From Fragilariopsis cylindrus CCMP1102 (taxonomy: Eukaryota; Bacillariophyta; Bacillariophyceae; Bacillariales; Bacillariaceae): a stretch of DNA of 22,738 bases. The stretch is taken from contig FMBT01000207.1 of assembly GCA_900095095.1 (NCBI GenBank), forward strand, positions 1 through 22,738. The letters run 5' to 3'. The position numbers and the translations under genes were made by a program. The notes beneath the pieces are model-generated. The model was not told the origin of the DNA and ran no database searches. It saw nothing but the letters and a program-made list of their open reading frames with translations. Shown piece after piece: positions 10,090 to 19,818 of the stretch (positions within the stretch are counted from its first letter, which is position 1; every line of letters begins with the position of its first letter).

Positions 10090-11815
10090 CAAAAAAAACG
10101 TAGCGAAATTCCTTCCCCAAACGAAAAAAGTATCGAGCAACTACGAGACACCAAACTTTATGATGTGGTTTTATTACCTTTAATTCGTTCTATTAGAATA
10201 ATAATGGTGAGTTTCGTCAACAACACCACTTTGCTCAGCAGTGATTGTGCTTACAAGTAGGTTTTTGTGTGACGCAGATGAAGAGAGGAACGGCAATGTT
10301 TGCATCATCGTACGGTGTAGTTTTTAAAAAATGAAGATTTCAAATAGAGCGTGACTTCTCCCTGAAAAAGCTGTCCGTCCGTCAACCTACCAATGGGAAA
10401 AAGAAACAACAACCAATCATCAATATCATACTGTATCATCATCATTAAGATTGTTTGTTTCGAAATTCTGTAGAAAAAGGGAAAGCTGAATTAAAAAGCA
10501 TCAGTTTTAAATGAAGGAGAGCACATATGTCATGTATACATTAAGAGTGTCATTATTGAAGGCAACAGAGAGATGCAGGTATTATTATTCAAGAAATAAT
10601 ACATCATCTTTGCTTGATGATGACAACATCCTAAAATGGGGAGTAAGAAATGAGTCAATGAGGATGCCATGCAGTACAAGTAGATTTGCATGTCTTGATG
10701 TCTGACACTATTTAGGTAGTTAGATACATATTTTTACATGCTGTGTTTGATGGTAATGTCAAGGATGTAACAGTTGTTGGTATTGATATTTGGTTATATA
10801 TTACACAGGAGAACCAACCTAGACAGGATCCAACCCAGTTTACTGCTGATGCTTCTACACTGGTACAGGAAGCTTAAACCAGATATTGTAATAATAAACA
10901 GTTATGTATATCATTGTCATTGCTAGTGAAGTAGCACAAATTCCAGCAAAGCAATAAGCGCTGTTGCACATATCTGCTAGATGGACTATCTTCTTCACTA
11001 TCTTCTGCTAACTAAGGTAGTCTTTTTGATTGTCACTCTCCTGTCACTTCAAATAGACAACTCAGACGATAGCTCTTTCTACACAGACAAATGGGGGGAA
11101 CCAGATACATTCAACATGGGTATAGTACTTAGTAATAGAACAAGCCAACAAAAATCTACTGGATCAAGATCGCTAACTTCATGGACCATAATACAAGGCA
11201 TATTTGTACTTTATGCCGAATGGATCGATTGCGAAGATTCTCTGAAATTTACGATGTTGAGTGACTGTTGGGAAAATTGTAGACTTCCTTCCTTATCAAC
11301 TCACGAGAAACGAGCACAGTGACACGTATTGATGATAATGAAAAAGATCCAACGGAAACTACAGCAGCTTACCGAAGAAAGCTAACCTGTACAACAATTG
11401 CGGCTCTTTTTAATACGAGACGACTCGAAAATTTCTACCGATGACGATAATGAAAGAAGGTATAATATATACGATCATTTAGTTATCGTTCTATTTGCTA
11501 AATATGTGTATACAATGTAATATTAATCAAGATCTATTCGTATGGTAAGACTGCTTTGCTCGTCGAACTTTTCGTGAAATTCACTCTATTTTATTTATTT
11601 TAACGACTACAATTTCGATCTTATTGTGGTCTTGCAGCGTATAAGTGTGTACACGGAGTGCCAGAATAAATATTTCGTTGCCGTTTGTCCAATTCCATGG
11701 GATGCATTTTATCTTTCTTCAATATTCATTCGGATATGAATTTTTTCGATTCTCGATCCTTTTTACTATCTTGAGTTGGTCATTCGTTGATAGGGATAAC
11801 TCCCTTGCTTTGCTT
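10090..11815. other. Spacer with a CpG-free relic, no confident gene
   Basis: This separates the 5' end of the nuclease-helicase gene from the 3' end of the basic protein gene, both on minus. It holds the CpG-free relic at 10463-10958, listed separately. The rest is AT-rich. A 113-residue plus frame at 10981-11322 has no recognisable domain and I do not call it. Confidence 0.55.
10463..10958 (+). pseudogene. CpG-free relic of a repeat or mobile element
   Basis: There is no CG dinucleotide in these 496 bases, although flanking DNA has them at ordinary spacing. Within it, a plus-strand frame of about 57 codons (about 10711-10878) reads coding-like sequence (for example VFDGNVKDVTVVGIDIWLYI) and ends at a TAA. 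Another frame at 10511-10705 starts MKESTYVMYTLRVSL. Neither matches a family I know. The base signature matches the decayed element at the right end of the window, so I infer an old methylated insertion. No terminal repeats or target duplication were found. Confidence 0.4.
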
Positions 11816-12553
11816 CTATAACAAACGGCGGGCTTTAATATCACTACCCAACAAGTGACTATCTCCGAAACCACTTCGACGTGTCGTAGTCGAACGTTGG
11901 TTTGGGTTTTTGTTTATAGAAAACGAAGAAGAAGAACCTGGAGGAGGAAGAGGAGGACGGTACTGGTAATGGTGTAATGGGGTAGTGGGCAAATACGACA
12001 CAGGTGTAAACTCGAGAGCCTTTGCCATGATGGGAGATTTGCAGGGAGATTCCTTAGACATACGGACCTCGGTCTTGTACGATAGATACATAGTTCCGGT
12101 ACTATTGACTTGTCGTTCGAGTCGGCGGCGTTGGTGCTCGATATTTTGCTTGGCAGCCGTCGATAGCAGAGCAGGAGACGACTGCGCTGAAGCCGACGCC
12201 ACCGACGACAAGAATAATGCTGATCCGACACTTGAATTCGAATTTGATTGCAGTCCCATCGTTGATAAGGATTTTAATGCCGATGACGATGACGACAGCA
12301 ATAACAAGTCAGAAAGTGACGGTGAAGGATCGGGACGACGTGACTTGTTGTGTTCCTTGTTGTCCTCTACTGATGATGACGAGGGTGAGTTGGAAGAAGA
12401 GGTTCGACGTTTCTTGTTCTTTTTCGTCTTTTCAGTTTCTTCGTTATTTTGACTATCGGCGTATGCGATCTTCTTGATTTTACTTGCAGCAATAGTTGCT
12501 GCTCGTCGCTTCGTACGACGGATTGCCGGTGCGGCGTTGGAAGAATTTGTCAT
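11816..12553 (-). CDS. Basic, Ser/Pro-rich protein, probably nuclear; unknown function
   Basis: The first ATG of the frame (12551-12553) gives 245 residues. The frame stays open upstream only through a non-ATG, Phe/Val-rich stretch, so I choose the ATG. The N-terminus is strongly basic (RRTKRRAATIAASKIKK, then KTKKNKKRR), which resembles bipartite nuclear-localisation signals. A long Ser/Asp low-complexity centre follows. The most protein-like part is the C-terminal third: QNIEHQRRRLERQVNSTG, MYLSYKTEVRMSKES and CKSPIMAKALEFTPVSYLP, then a Pro-rich, Tyr-containing tail ending FGDSHLLGSDIKARRLL. I do not recognise a domain. Several S-P sites suggest phosphorylation (inference). The ORF is intron-free. 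Confidence 0.6.
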   Translation of the reverse strand: MTNSSNAAPAIRRTKRRAATIAASKIKKIAYADSQNNEETEKTKKNKKRRTSSSNSPSSSSVEDNKEHNKSRRPDPSPSLSDLLLLSSSSSALKSLSTMGLQSNSNSSVGSALFLSSVASASAQSSPALLSTAAKQNIEHQRRRLERQVNSTGTMYLSYKTEVRMSKESPCKSPIMAKALEFTPVSYLPTTPLHHYQYRPPLPPPGSSSSFSINKNPNQRSTTTRRSGFGDSHLLGSDIKARRLL

Positions 12554-13086
12554 GGCGACTGCGACGACGAAGAAGAAAAAGAAGAGGAAGAGGGAGAGCG
12601 AAGTAGATACTGATACGACACGACACGACAATGGAACACTTCACAACTCTAATTCAGAGGAAAATGTTCATGTGAGTGTTGTGTTGTGTTTAGTTTCTGA
12701 GAGAGAATGAAATCTTAATTAGCATAGGCGTTAAAGTGATAGTTCAAAAGAAGAGGAAGAAGTAACGACATCGGACGAGATGACGAGATTGATTGCCTTT
12801 ATATTTTTGAATTCTTTGCATCGCGATCGAAAAAATAAATCTGTGACTGAGATTTCGCGCGTAGGCAGTACTGCTGCTATTTGGCCTATGGACTCCTGTA
12901 CTAAGTACAGTAAGGGCATAGAATGGGAGTGCGTATAATTTAATTTGGGTTGATTCATTCGAGAGGAAGTGACATGCTGTAAAATTCAGATGAGGTTAAA
13001 AAGTACAAGAACACAACAATCATGTACATTGTGGTGGGTAAAGTTGTATTGCATTTGATCTTCTTTATCTACGAGACTAACATCCT

Positions 13087-13682
13087 TTGGATGTGTGTTG
13101 AAATACTGTATAGGGAATCGAGTGAATTACAAGCTGTGTTATAGTACAGGTAGGTGTTTCCTTCCTGGTGTCAGCAACAAATTTGAAACCTTAATGAGGA
13201 GCCACTGCAAACTATAGATCTTTATGAAAGATCTGTAGATAAAGAAGATTTTAATTCTACATTAACGCACAGAAAAGGACTTACACTGTTTGGTATTTGA
13301 TGTGTGGTGGTCCTGTGGAGAGTATACAGTAACACCTCTTCCTCCTTCCTCCACTCCAGAAGAACTCGATGTATTGCCTATATATAAGTCCTAAATTATT
13401 GACTGTCCTTTTACTTCTATGTATTGACATACATAATATGCACACTCATCCTGTGGTTCACTAACCACTAGCACTTCGTCCAACTTAAACCCACACGTCA
13501 ACTCCTACAATACAACTCTCATCAGAGTTTCAACTCTCACTGAACTACAGTTTCTCCCTCGGTTTCAGTTCTAGCTAGTAGTTGTTATACTTCTTTCAGA
13601 TACTTTCAAAGGAATGAAATCAAAATGTGCTGCTGCATGCAAGAAAAGGAATGCAGTTTCTTCCTCTATCAATATAACAACA
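13087..13682. mobile_element. Candidate solo LTR (Copia-like ends)
   Basis: A 596-base segment is flanked by the same 5 bases, ATCCT, at 13082-13086 and 13683-13687, as expected for a Copia-type target duplication. It ends AACAACA and begins TTGGATGTGTGTTG, close to but not exactly the TGTTG...CAACA form. A TATA-like CTATATATAAG lies at 13378-13388, as in an LTR promoter. CpG is scarce inside (about six). No internal element or second LTR is adjacent. The 5' end lacks a perfect TG at the duplication border, so the call is tentative. Confidence 0.35.
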
Positions 13683-14107
13683 ATCCTACGTAGCAAGCTG
13701 TATATATTATAGAGTATAAAAGTTGAAGATCAGTTTAAATTTAAAAAAATGCCTAAGCTCACAGAAACTAAACACCCCTGAGCTTTTTTTTGCTCGCTCG
13801 CTACGTGTCATTCACTAGTGACTCGTGTCTCACTCAATATTGTTTGCGATGCAACATACGAAGAATCGACTCACTCGAATATAAATAAGCGATCCGTGTT
13901 TTATCGCTTAATAATTATTTAACACGTCTGTTATGGCTAGGTTCACATAAAAACCTCGATGTTTGCTTTGTTGGAAGCAGTCCGAGCAAACTATTACACA
14001 TAAAAACGGTCAGGAAAAAAGCAATCACGGTTAAGCTAACAGACTCTCTCATTTTTAGTACAAATTTTCAAACCAATTGAAAAATCTACGTCCTTGTGCT
14101 TGTGAAT

Positions 14108-14190
14108 TTTTCAAAACGGTTTCTCCCTGCCTTGAACAATTCGAAGGCTCGATCGCTAGCAAAAAAGGAGAAACGGTTTCAAATTTCCTG
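14108..14190. repeat. Imperfect inverted repeat
   Basis: TTTTTCAAAACGGTTTCTCC (about 14108) faces GGAGAAACGGTTTCAAATTT (about 14167) as a near reverse complement, with the central CGG/CCG mismatched and about 40 bases between. It lies about 300 bases upstream of the membrane protein gene. It could be a small MITE remnant or chance. Confidence 0.35.
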
Positions 14191-14196
14191 AATGAA

Positions 14197-14231
14197 TCAA
14201 ACAAACAAACAAATAAACAAACAAACAAACA
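14197..14231. repeat. (AAAC)n microsatellite
   Basis: Repeated CAAA/AAAC units with one AAAT interruption, upstream of the membrane protein gene. Confidence 0.8.
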
Positions 14232-14476
14232 ACAATCGTCAACTAATTCAACTTGCAGGAGCGTGTAGCGACACAATACAAATACAATAGAAAGAAGTTA
14301 GTTCGTTAGTGGTCATAGAAAGTTATCTGTGTTACAATCTGAACTATAAGAAAACAGGATCATTGTAGGAAATCATTACAACCGTGACAATAATATTTCA
14401 AATCAATACCGTTCTATCTACTACTACTACTACTACTACTACTTGACGTCGTTCATATCGAATCTTGAGAATCAAA

Positions 14477-17229
14477 ATGGAAAAGGATAATTACGATGCA
14501 TCAATCTACTCTCCGGTACGTGAAGAGTCTTGTATTTGAATTATCATATGGCTCCTATACTTTATCTACCCAAACTCATTTTGGTACAACTCATTTACAT
14601 TTTTGCAATGCTTTTCTTTTACTATCTTCCACTTTTTTGATTCATAATGATGTTGTCGTCTCATCGTCAATTATGTGATATGATGTTAGCCACAAGTTGC
14701 GGTCATCATAGGGGAAGTTTTACGGGCTCCAAGACAGCCGGCATAGTGGAAACTTTACCGACTTGTTTTCTTCCGTCCGAGAAGAGCAACGTGGATATAT
14801 TGACGGACTGTTGGTAGTTTCAATTATTTTTTCGGTATTCTTTCTCATTTGGGCATTCATTCTGGTTGTATTGAAATGTAAGGGGAAGGAAGTCGGTTGT
14901 GCTTCGGGTCGAGCATTTGTCAATACATGTCCTGAAGATGATGAAAGTAGCGAGACTGATATAGAGAAAACTCAGAATGATGATTTTGCATCAACCTCCG
15001 TCTCTTCCAGTGACGAATCTTGTAGTGTTTCTAGCAGCAAGCCATTATTCTCGGAACATGGAGACACTGTGATGGGGTGTTTTAGCAGTGACTTCAGTAG
15101 TGACGACAGTAAAAGTGATGAGGTGTCCCCTGATGTCACCAAAGCTAATCGACGTGAACGTAGAACGCGATTGGTCTTCATTTTATTCGCCTCGATAGCA
15201 TTGATTTGCGCACCTTTAACTCTCTTCCTCACTTTTAGTCCACTAAAGGAGGTAGTCACTCAAAGCTCAGATAATCTAATTCTGGTATGTGACAACAATA
15301 ATTACACAATAATCCAAAAACTCACAATAACAGCACAATTTCTTATTTCGGTGATCTCACACGACTGTTCAAAATTTTATTATCTTATTCTATAATACTC
15401 TGCAGACGATACGAAATACCTTGGATGAAGTGGAAACGGCCCTGAGTACGATTGATTTGGCATCAGTGAGTGTTATTGAATTAGTCAATACAGTACCAAC
15501 AGATCTTGCCATAATATGTCCATTGGTTAACGATACCACTACCTTCGAATCGCTACTCGGTGTTGATATTGGAGATATCATCGGAACTCTATTACAGCAG
15601 CAAGATAGCTTGAGAGAAGAAGTCGAAAGTAGATTATCGATTGGACAGTCTTTTGTTAATGGAACAGAAAAAGGATTGTCAACCCTTGAAATGTCTATCG
15701 ATAAATTCGAAGAATATATTTGGATTATTCCTGGACTACTGCTGTGTATTAGTATTCTAGCTACGATATCTATACTTGGAGTTGTATTGGCCTGGAGAGA
15801 GGAATCGGGGGTAAAATTTCAGCGTGCGATGTCATATATTGTGCTCCCACTTCTTGTTCTTACTGCAATTATATGCTGGATTGTGGTGGTCGGGTTATCT
15901 CTGAGTACAATGGTTGGCACCGGTATGTATTACCTTATTCCTTGACACATTTACCATATCTTTGCTGTTTCTGTCAGATTTGACGCGTGCCATTATCTTT
16001 GCTCTCCTCACACTATACTCTTTGAATGTATTATATATATTTTGTAATTATTAGACGTCTGCTTGTCGAGTTCCTCCAATGGATCACCAGATCAGACAGT
16101 ACAAGAAATCCTATCGATTGTCGGGAATGGGATGGATGAAACAACGTTTCAAATTGTATCCGCCAGTACTAACCAGTGCAAGGGTCCTGATCCGACTGAA
16201 GATATTCAGATTCTAAAAGAAGTAATACAGGACTACATTGACAACATTTGGAGACAGATATCAAAAATTGATTCTGTAGGACGCGCGGAAGTAATAGAAA
16301 AGTGCGGTGGAGATAAAGTATTCACAGATATGTTAACTGGGGCAAGGGAGATTGCTAAAATTCTCACCACGATTCGGCGATCACTTTCGAGTACCGTAGA
16401 AGCTATGCGATGCGAGTCACTTAGCTCTATCTACACTCAAGCATCTCATGATATCATGTGCACAGAGACTTTATCGGCTTCAGTATTTGGATTTATTACA
16501 TTCCTGATTATGTGGATCTGTGTGATGATGATGATCTCCTTACGCGCATCTTGGTTGAGAAACATTGAAGAGGAAAAAGTGTATCACGATGAGACTGAAG
16601 TAGCCGAGAATATGGTATTGGATGAGCATGAAGAATATTTAGCCTATATTTCACGGTATAAACATGAATGGCAAGAGTACGAAGGTTTTGAAGAAGAGGG
16701 AGCTACGAAGTCAGCGACCACAAATAGACTTAATAACGAATTCGAAGATACAGAATCGTCGGGCCATACTGATTCTCATCATGATGTGGACTCTAGCCAC
16801 TACTACGGATCTGAGGAATTTTCTTGTGAACCGTATGAATCATACGACAAATCAGACGAAGATGAAGGGATATCGTATGATTCAGATGATGAAATATCCT
16901 TCGCCAACATTTCACGCGAACATAATGATGGACTTCACTATGTTTGTGAGAATGAGGAGAGGGTATTGGTACCATCGCAACAACAGCCTCCTCCACTGCC
17001 ACCACCGATGAATCCTGAATTCTCTGACGAGAATGAAAGGAAAGTTCCTTCTAAAGCGAAGGTAAACCGTCGTCACAGATCATCTGCCTCTTCGGTAACA
17101 TCAAGAAAATCATTGCAGTCCCAAGTCAAAGTCAACAGTCATTTTGACTTTGAGCCTGATTTCGATCATAACTTTTCTAACGACTTGCAACAAACTGATG
17201 AAGTAGAAGTACAGCTCTGTAATTCATAA
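14477..17229 (+). CDS. Five-helix membrane protein with acidic cytoplasmic tail, Tweety/prominin-like topology
   Basis: Exons 14477-14515, 14712-15284, 15406-15922 and 16055-17229 join in phase (0, 0, 1) to a 767-residue protein starting MEKDNYDASIYSP. Five hydrophobic helices are visible: TM1 ~45-67, TM2 ~167-188, TM3 ~310-333, TM4 ~350-371, TM5 ~516-539. Between TM1 and TM2 is a Ser/Asp-rich loop ending in basic KANRRERRTR, so it is probably cytoplasmic. The TM2-TM3 and TM4-TM5 loops, about 120 and 145 residues, are then outside; the second has five cysteines (motifs DVCL, NQCKG, EKCGG, MRCES, IMCTE). The tail after TM5 is about 230 residues, acidic and Ser-rich, with a proline run. This order resembles the five-helix plan of Tweety and prominin proteins, but I see no diagnostic motif, so the function is unassigned. 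A surface or endomembrane protein is the likeliest reading. Confidence 0.75.
14516..14711 (+). other. Intron 1 of the membrane protein gene
   Basis: A 196-base intron with donor GTACGT and acceptor ATCATAG, phase 0. It joins IYSP to GKFYGLQDSR. The downstream frame is closed by the TAG of the acceptor itself, so an upstream start exon is required. Confidence 0.75.
15285..15405 (+). other. Intron 2 of the membrane protein gene
   Basis: A 121-base intron with donor GTATGT and acceptor CTCTGCAG, phase 0. It joins SSDNLIL to TIRNTLDEVE. Confidence 0.85.
15923..16054 (+). other. Intron 3 of the membrane protein gene
   Basis: A 132-base intron with donor GTATGT and acceptor ATTATTAG, phase 1. It joins STMVGT to DVCLSSSSNG just after TM4. 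Confidence 0.85.
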
Positions 17230-17330
17230 ATAGTAGACGTATATAATAATAACGCATTCATAAGATCCTGAGTAATCTCATAATATAATATGATATAATA
17301 TAATGTGGTATAATACATATTCATAAAAGA

Positions 17331-17336
17331 AATAAA
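17331..17336 (+). terminator. Polyadenylation signal AATAAA of the membrane protein gene
   Basis: The hexamer lies about 100 bases after the stop at 17229, in AT-rich DNA. Confidence 0.4.
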
Positions 17337-17753
17337 GTATGTGAAATAAACTATTTTTTGTGTATGTATTTGTATCTCTAAATAAAATTGATACATACGT
17401 ATTGGTACAATTTGGTTGTTGCGCGCCCCTGTAGGAATTCATGCCTCGGCAGACACACACTCCGATCCTTCACATACGAGGGGTTGATTCAAAGGTCTGA
17501 TAGATATGGGACCGGATACTCGATACGTAGGGATCAATACACGAAAGGTGTGTGGCATGTGACATCAAGGGAACAGACGCAGAGTCCGGAATGAGAGCTT
17601 GATGAACCTTTTTCATCGAGTAGAGTTTCATCCTTGTGATAAGCCCTTAAGTGTTCTGTTTGTATGGTCTATAATAATACACACGCCACACAATGTCATA
17701 AGACGGACGTCCTTACACGTGAAAATAATAAATGAATTATCGTGTATTAAGTA

Positions 17754-17759
17754 TTTATT
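17754..17759 (-). terminator. Polyadenylation signal AATAAA of the sulfotransferase gene
   Basis: The plus-strand TTTATT reads AATAAA on minus, about 28 bases after the sulfotransferase stop. Confidence 0.45.
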
Positions 17760-17786
17760 CCAAATACTCTTCTTCCAAAATGTATC

Positions 17787-19349
17787 CTATTCCAAACACG
17801 GATCTATCTTCCATTCTTCAACCATACTTACGAACATGTCGATATTGGATACAACCACACGACCGCGATTCGATGGTCGCAACAAATAGTCAATAATCCA
17901 TTTGGAAGCATTACGGGAGGTTTCTAATAGTATTTCTCTTAGTGGCTCGTACCGTTCGAGACAAATATCTAATATCTGACCTTTCCTATCTTCAGGATAA
18001 TCGTAAACCGTTTTGGGTCTCTCACCATTCCGATGTGGGGCCCTTGGAAGATCACCAACGTCCAGTCCCAAAAAAGTCTCGAGGTCGGTTACCACATCAT
18101 CTGCCATAGTCTGATTCTTCCGATTGTCGAACTGTCCGATTTCAATCAAAAATAGTTTCGCTTTGTCAACATCACCATCACCATCACTATCAACACTATC
18201 ATCACCTTTCGAAGAAAAGTCATGAATCGGCATAGTGTGGTGGTCTAATAGGGCCAACTCTTCTGGAGTGTCCATCGGAGTTAATCCCAATCGAGACAGG
18301 TACATGTGATAATTTGATTCACCCGTACAAAAATTAATATCGACATCACTCACACCCACACAGCGTTGATGGTCTGCTCTTGTTGTCACCTTCTTCGTCA
18401 CTACTTTTTTGGCGTTCAATTTGGACACTCTAGAAGCATCTTTCGTCGTCGATAATAAGAACGATCGAAAGTCGTCTTCATTGTCGAAAGTCTTTTTCAC
18501 TTGCTCTGTGGCTACTGTGGAGACTATAGCTGAAGTCTCCCTTCTCTCATCATTATTATTGTCATTATCATTATCATTATCCTCGGGACAAAGCTCCCCA
18601 CAGACACCGATAAAGTTCTCAACAGTTGGAATCAAGGAGGGGTGTTTTCTGAGCTTGTAATTGTACAAACTTTCGAATTGCAGTACTGGGTGTCTCAAGG
18701 TAATGATAATGCCGACGTCTGGAAATAATGTCTCAAGGTTCCGTAACGATGTTTCGTGACCGAGTTCGAATGGGGCCTTGTATCCAACCACCATTATTTC
18801 TTTTTGTCCACTATTGCTATCATCATCATCATCATCATCTACATTTGTATCACTATAATTCGCTTCGTCGACGATCATTGATGATGACTTCTTTGTCACA
18901 TTATCAAATTCGGCCACGAATTCAGAATATTTATCACTTTGCAGGAAGTGTGTTTCGTGGTGAGGAATAAAAAGTCTTTCCGATGGATATAATATTTTAT
19001 TCTGTAAATAAGTAGTTCCGCATTTTGGAAATCCCCCTACCACGAAATCAATCAAGTGTGGATCAATACTTTCTTGTACATCGATCGGTACTTCGCCAAC
19101 CTCTCTAGGTAGTATGGATGATAGGTCGCGAGTAGTAGATTTTGATTTTGATTTTGGCCACGTTCTTGATCGTATTTTTGTTGTGTTACTGTTACTGTTA
19201 CTGTTACCGAAGTTCGACGATGATGATGGGACATCATCGTTTCTGTTCCCCCCACCCGTAATCAGATTCAGAGTGGTCGAAACCACTGCTGCGAATGTTA
19301 AAAACGCGATACTAATTATTGCTACTTCTTGCTTTGATATCGTCATCAT
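17787..19349 (-). CDS. Type II membrane sulfotransferase, PAPS-dependent
   Basis: A single-exon protein of 520 residues. I start at the first ATG (19347-19349, MMTISKQEV); the frame extends upstream only from a GTG. Residues ~10-32 form one hydrophobic anchor (AIISIAFLTFAAVVSTTLNLI), then an Asn/Ser-rich stem, so a Golgi type II topology is likely. The 5'-phosphosulfate loop is FVVGGFPKCGTTYLQ (PKCGT at 108-112), and the 3'-phosphate motif is ITLRHPVLQFESLYNYK (RHP at 219-221, Ser 227). Enzymes of this fold move sulfate from PAPS to hydroxyls of sugars or to other acceptors; the acceptor here cannot be told. Asp- and Asn-rich insertions (~170-180, ~260-275, and an SDGDGDVDK stretch) are low-complexity spacers in loops. 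The C-terminal region YPEDRKGQILDICLERYEPL resembles the end of the family domain. It is convergent with the membrane protein gene. Confidence 0.85.
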   Translation of the reverse strand: MMTISKQEVAIISIAFLTFAAVVSTTLNLITGGGNRNDDVPSSSSNFGNSNSNSNTTKIRSRTWPKSKSKSTTRDLSSILPREVGEVPIDVQESIDPHLIDFVVGGFPKCGTTYLQNKILYPSERLFIPHHETHFLQSDKYSEFVAEFDNVTKKSSSMIVDEANYSDTNVDDDDDDDSNSGQKEIMVVGYKAPFELGHETSLRNLETLFPDVGIIITLRHPVLQFESLYNYKLRKHPSLIPTVENFIGVCGELCPEDNDNDNDNNNDERRETSAIVSTVATEQVKKTFDNEDDFRSFLLSTTKDASRVSKLNAKKVVTKKVTTRADHQRCVGVSDVDINFCTGESNYHMYLSRLGLTPMDTPEELALLDHHTMPIHDFSSKGDDSVDSDGDGDVDKAKLFLIEIGQFDNRKNQTMADDVVTDLETFLGLDVGDLPRAPHRNGERPKTVYDYPEDRKGQILDICLERYEPLREILLETSRNASKWIIDYLLRPSNRGRVVVSNIDMFVSMVEEWKIDPCLE

Positions 19350-19818
19350 ATTACAGTATGGAAGATGTACAAGTACAACAATGTAAAACTGAAGCTGTGA
19401 ATAATGAAATGGAAAAAAGAATGTCAAGCAAATATCAATACGAGGTGTAAATAACTCACACACGGAGTGAATTTTTTCTCTTTTTCCTCCTCGTTGTGGC
19501 CAAAAAAGTGTTAATGAGATGCCTGCTTTCGCGCAAAACGATCTCTACGTTGTAAGCATGGATATTTACAAAGAAAAATGAGTCGTCAACGGCAAACCAA
19601 TCGGAAGATGACGTTATTACGACTAAATGCCATAAACAACAAAAAACAGCTTTTTAGTCCAGCATAACCATAAAATTAATAATACAGTACTACGCGCGTC
19701 ACAAACTGGGAATTCCCAGTTTAATTTTTTTCAAAATAATAGCGCAAATCTACTCACAAAAATAAAGCCAAAACAAAGAAAATACAAATGAATTACCATG
19801 AAATGATGAAATAATGTA
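19350..19818. other. Upstream region of the sulfotransferase gene
   Basis: No gene seen. It contains a perfect palindrome at 19703-19722 and lies between the sulfotransferase start and the ~200-bp repeat array. Confidence 0.55.
19703..19722. promoter_or_regulatory. Perfect 20-bp palindrome
   Basis: AAACTGGGAATTCCCAGTTT is its own reverse complement over all 20 bases. It lies 354 bases upstream of the sulfotransferase ATG and about 100 bases before the repeat array. It could be a binding site for a dimeric factor, or part of an insertion scar; the role is inference. Confidence 0.4.

Larger units (their letters stand above)
12554..14476. other. Spacer between divergent genes, with a candidate solo LTR
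   Basis: This lies between the start of the minus-strand basic protein and the start of the plus-strand membrane protein, so it must contain both promoters. It includes the candidate solo LTR (13087-13682), an AAAC repeat (14197-14231) and an ACT trinucleotide run (about 14418-14442). No gene is supported; the short frames at 12731-12958 and 14077-14268 look like chance. Confidence 0.55.
17230..17786. other. Intergenic region between convergent genes
   Basis: This holds the 3' ends of the membrane protein gene (AATAAA at 17331-17336) and of the sulfotransferase gene (AATAAA on minus at 17754-17759). A TATAATATAAT-like run lies at 17278-17305. The more GC-rich part, 17415-17600, has a short frame but no domain; I could not fold it into a known RNA. 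Confidence 0.55.

Noticed and set aside
10981..11322. 113-residue plus-strand frame starting MDYLLHYLLL
   Set aside because: A hydrophobic start hints at a signal peptide, but there is no recognisable domain and it directly borders a decayed relic. Not enough to call a gene.
12731..12958. 75-residue minus-strand frame upstream of the basic protein
   Set aside because: It could be an upstream exon, but no convincing splice pair joins it to the ATG at 12553, and its composition is ordinary.
14055..14276. Overlapping frames on both strands around the AAAC repeat
   Set aside because: Length comes from the repeat (NKQTNKQTNK and CLFVCLFVCLF), which is open in several frames.
17388..17594. Possible structured RNA or small gene in the convergent intergenic region
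   Set aside because: I tried tRNA, 5S and spliceosomal RNA signatures by eye and none fits; the frame has no domain.
17787..19463. Longer sulfotransferase start at 19463
   Set aside because: That start is a GTG, and the extra 38 residues add a second hydrophobic stretch; the ATG at 19349 gives a standard type II anchor.
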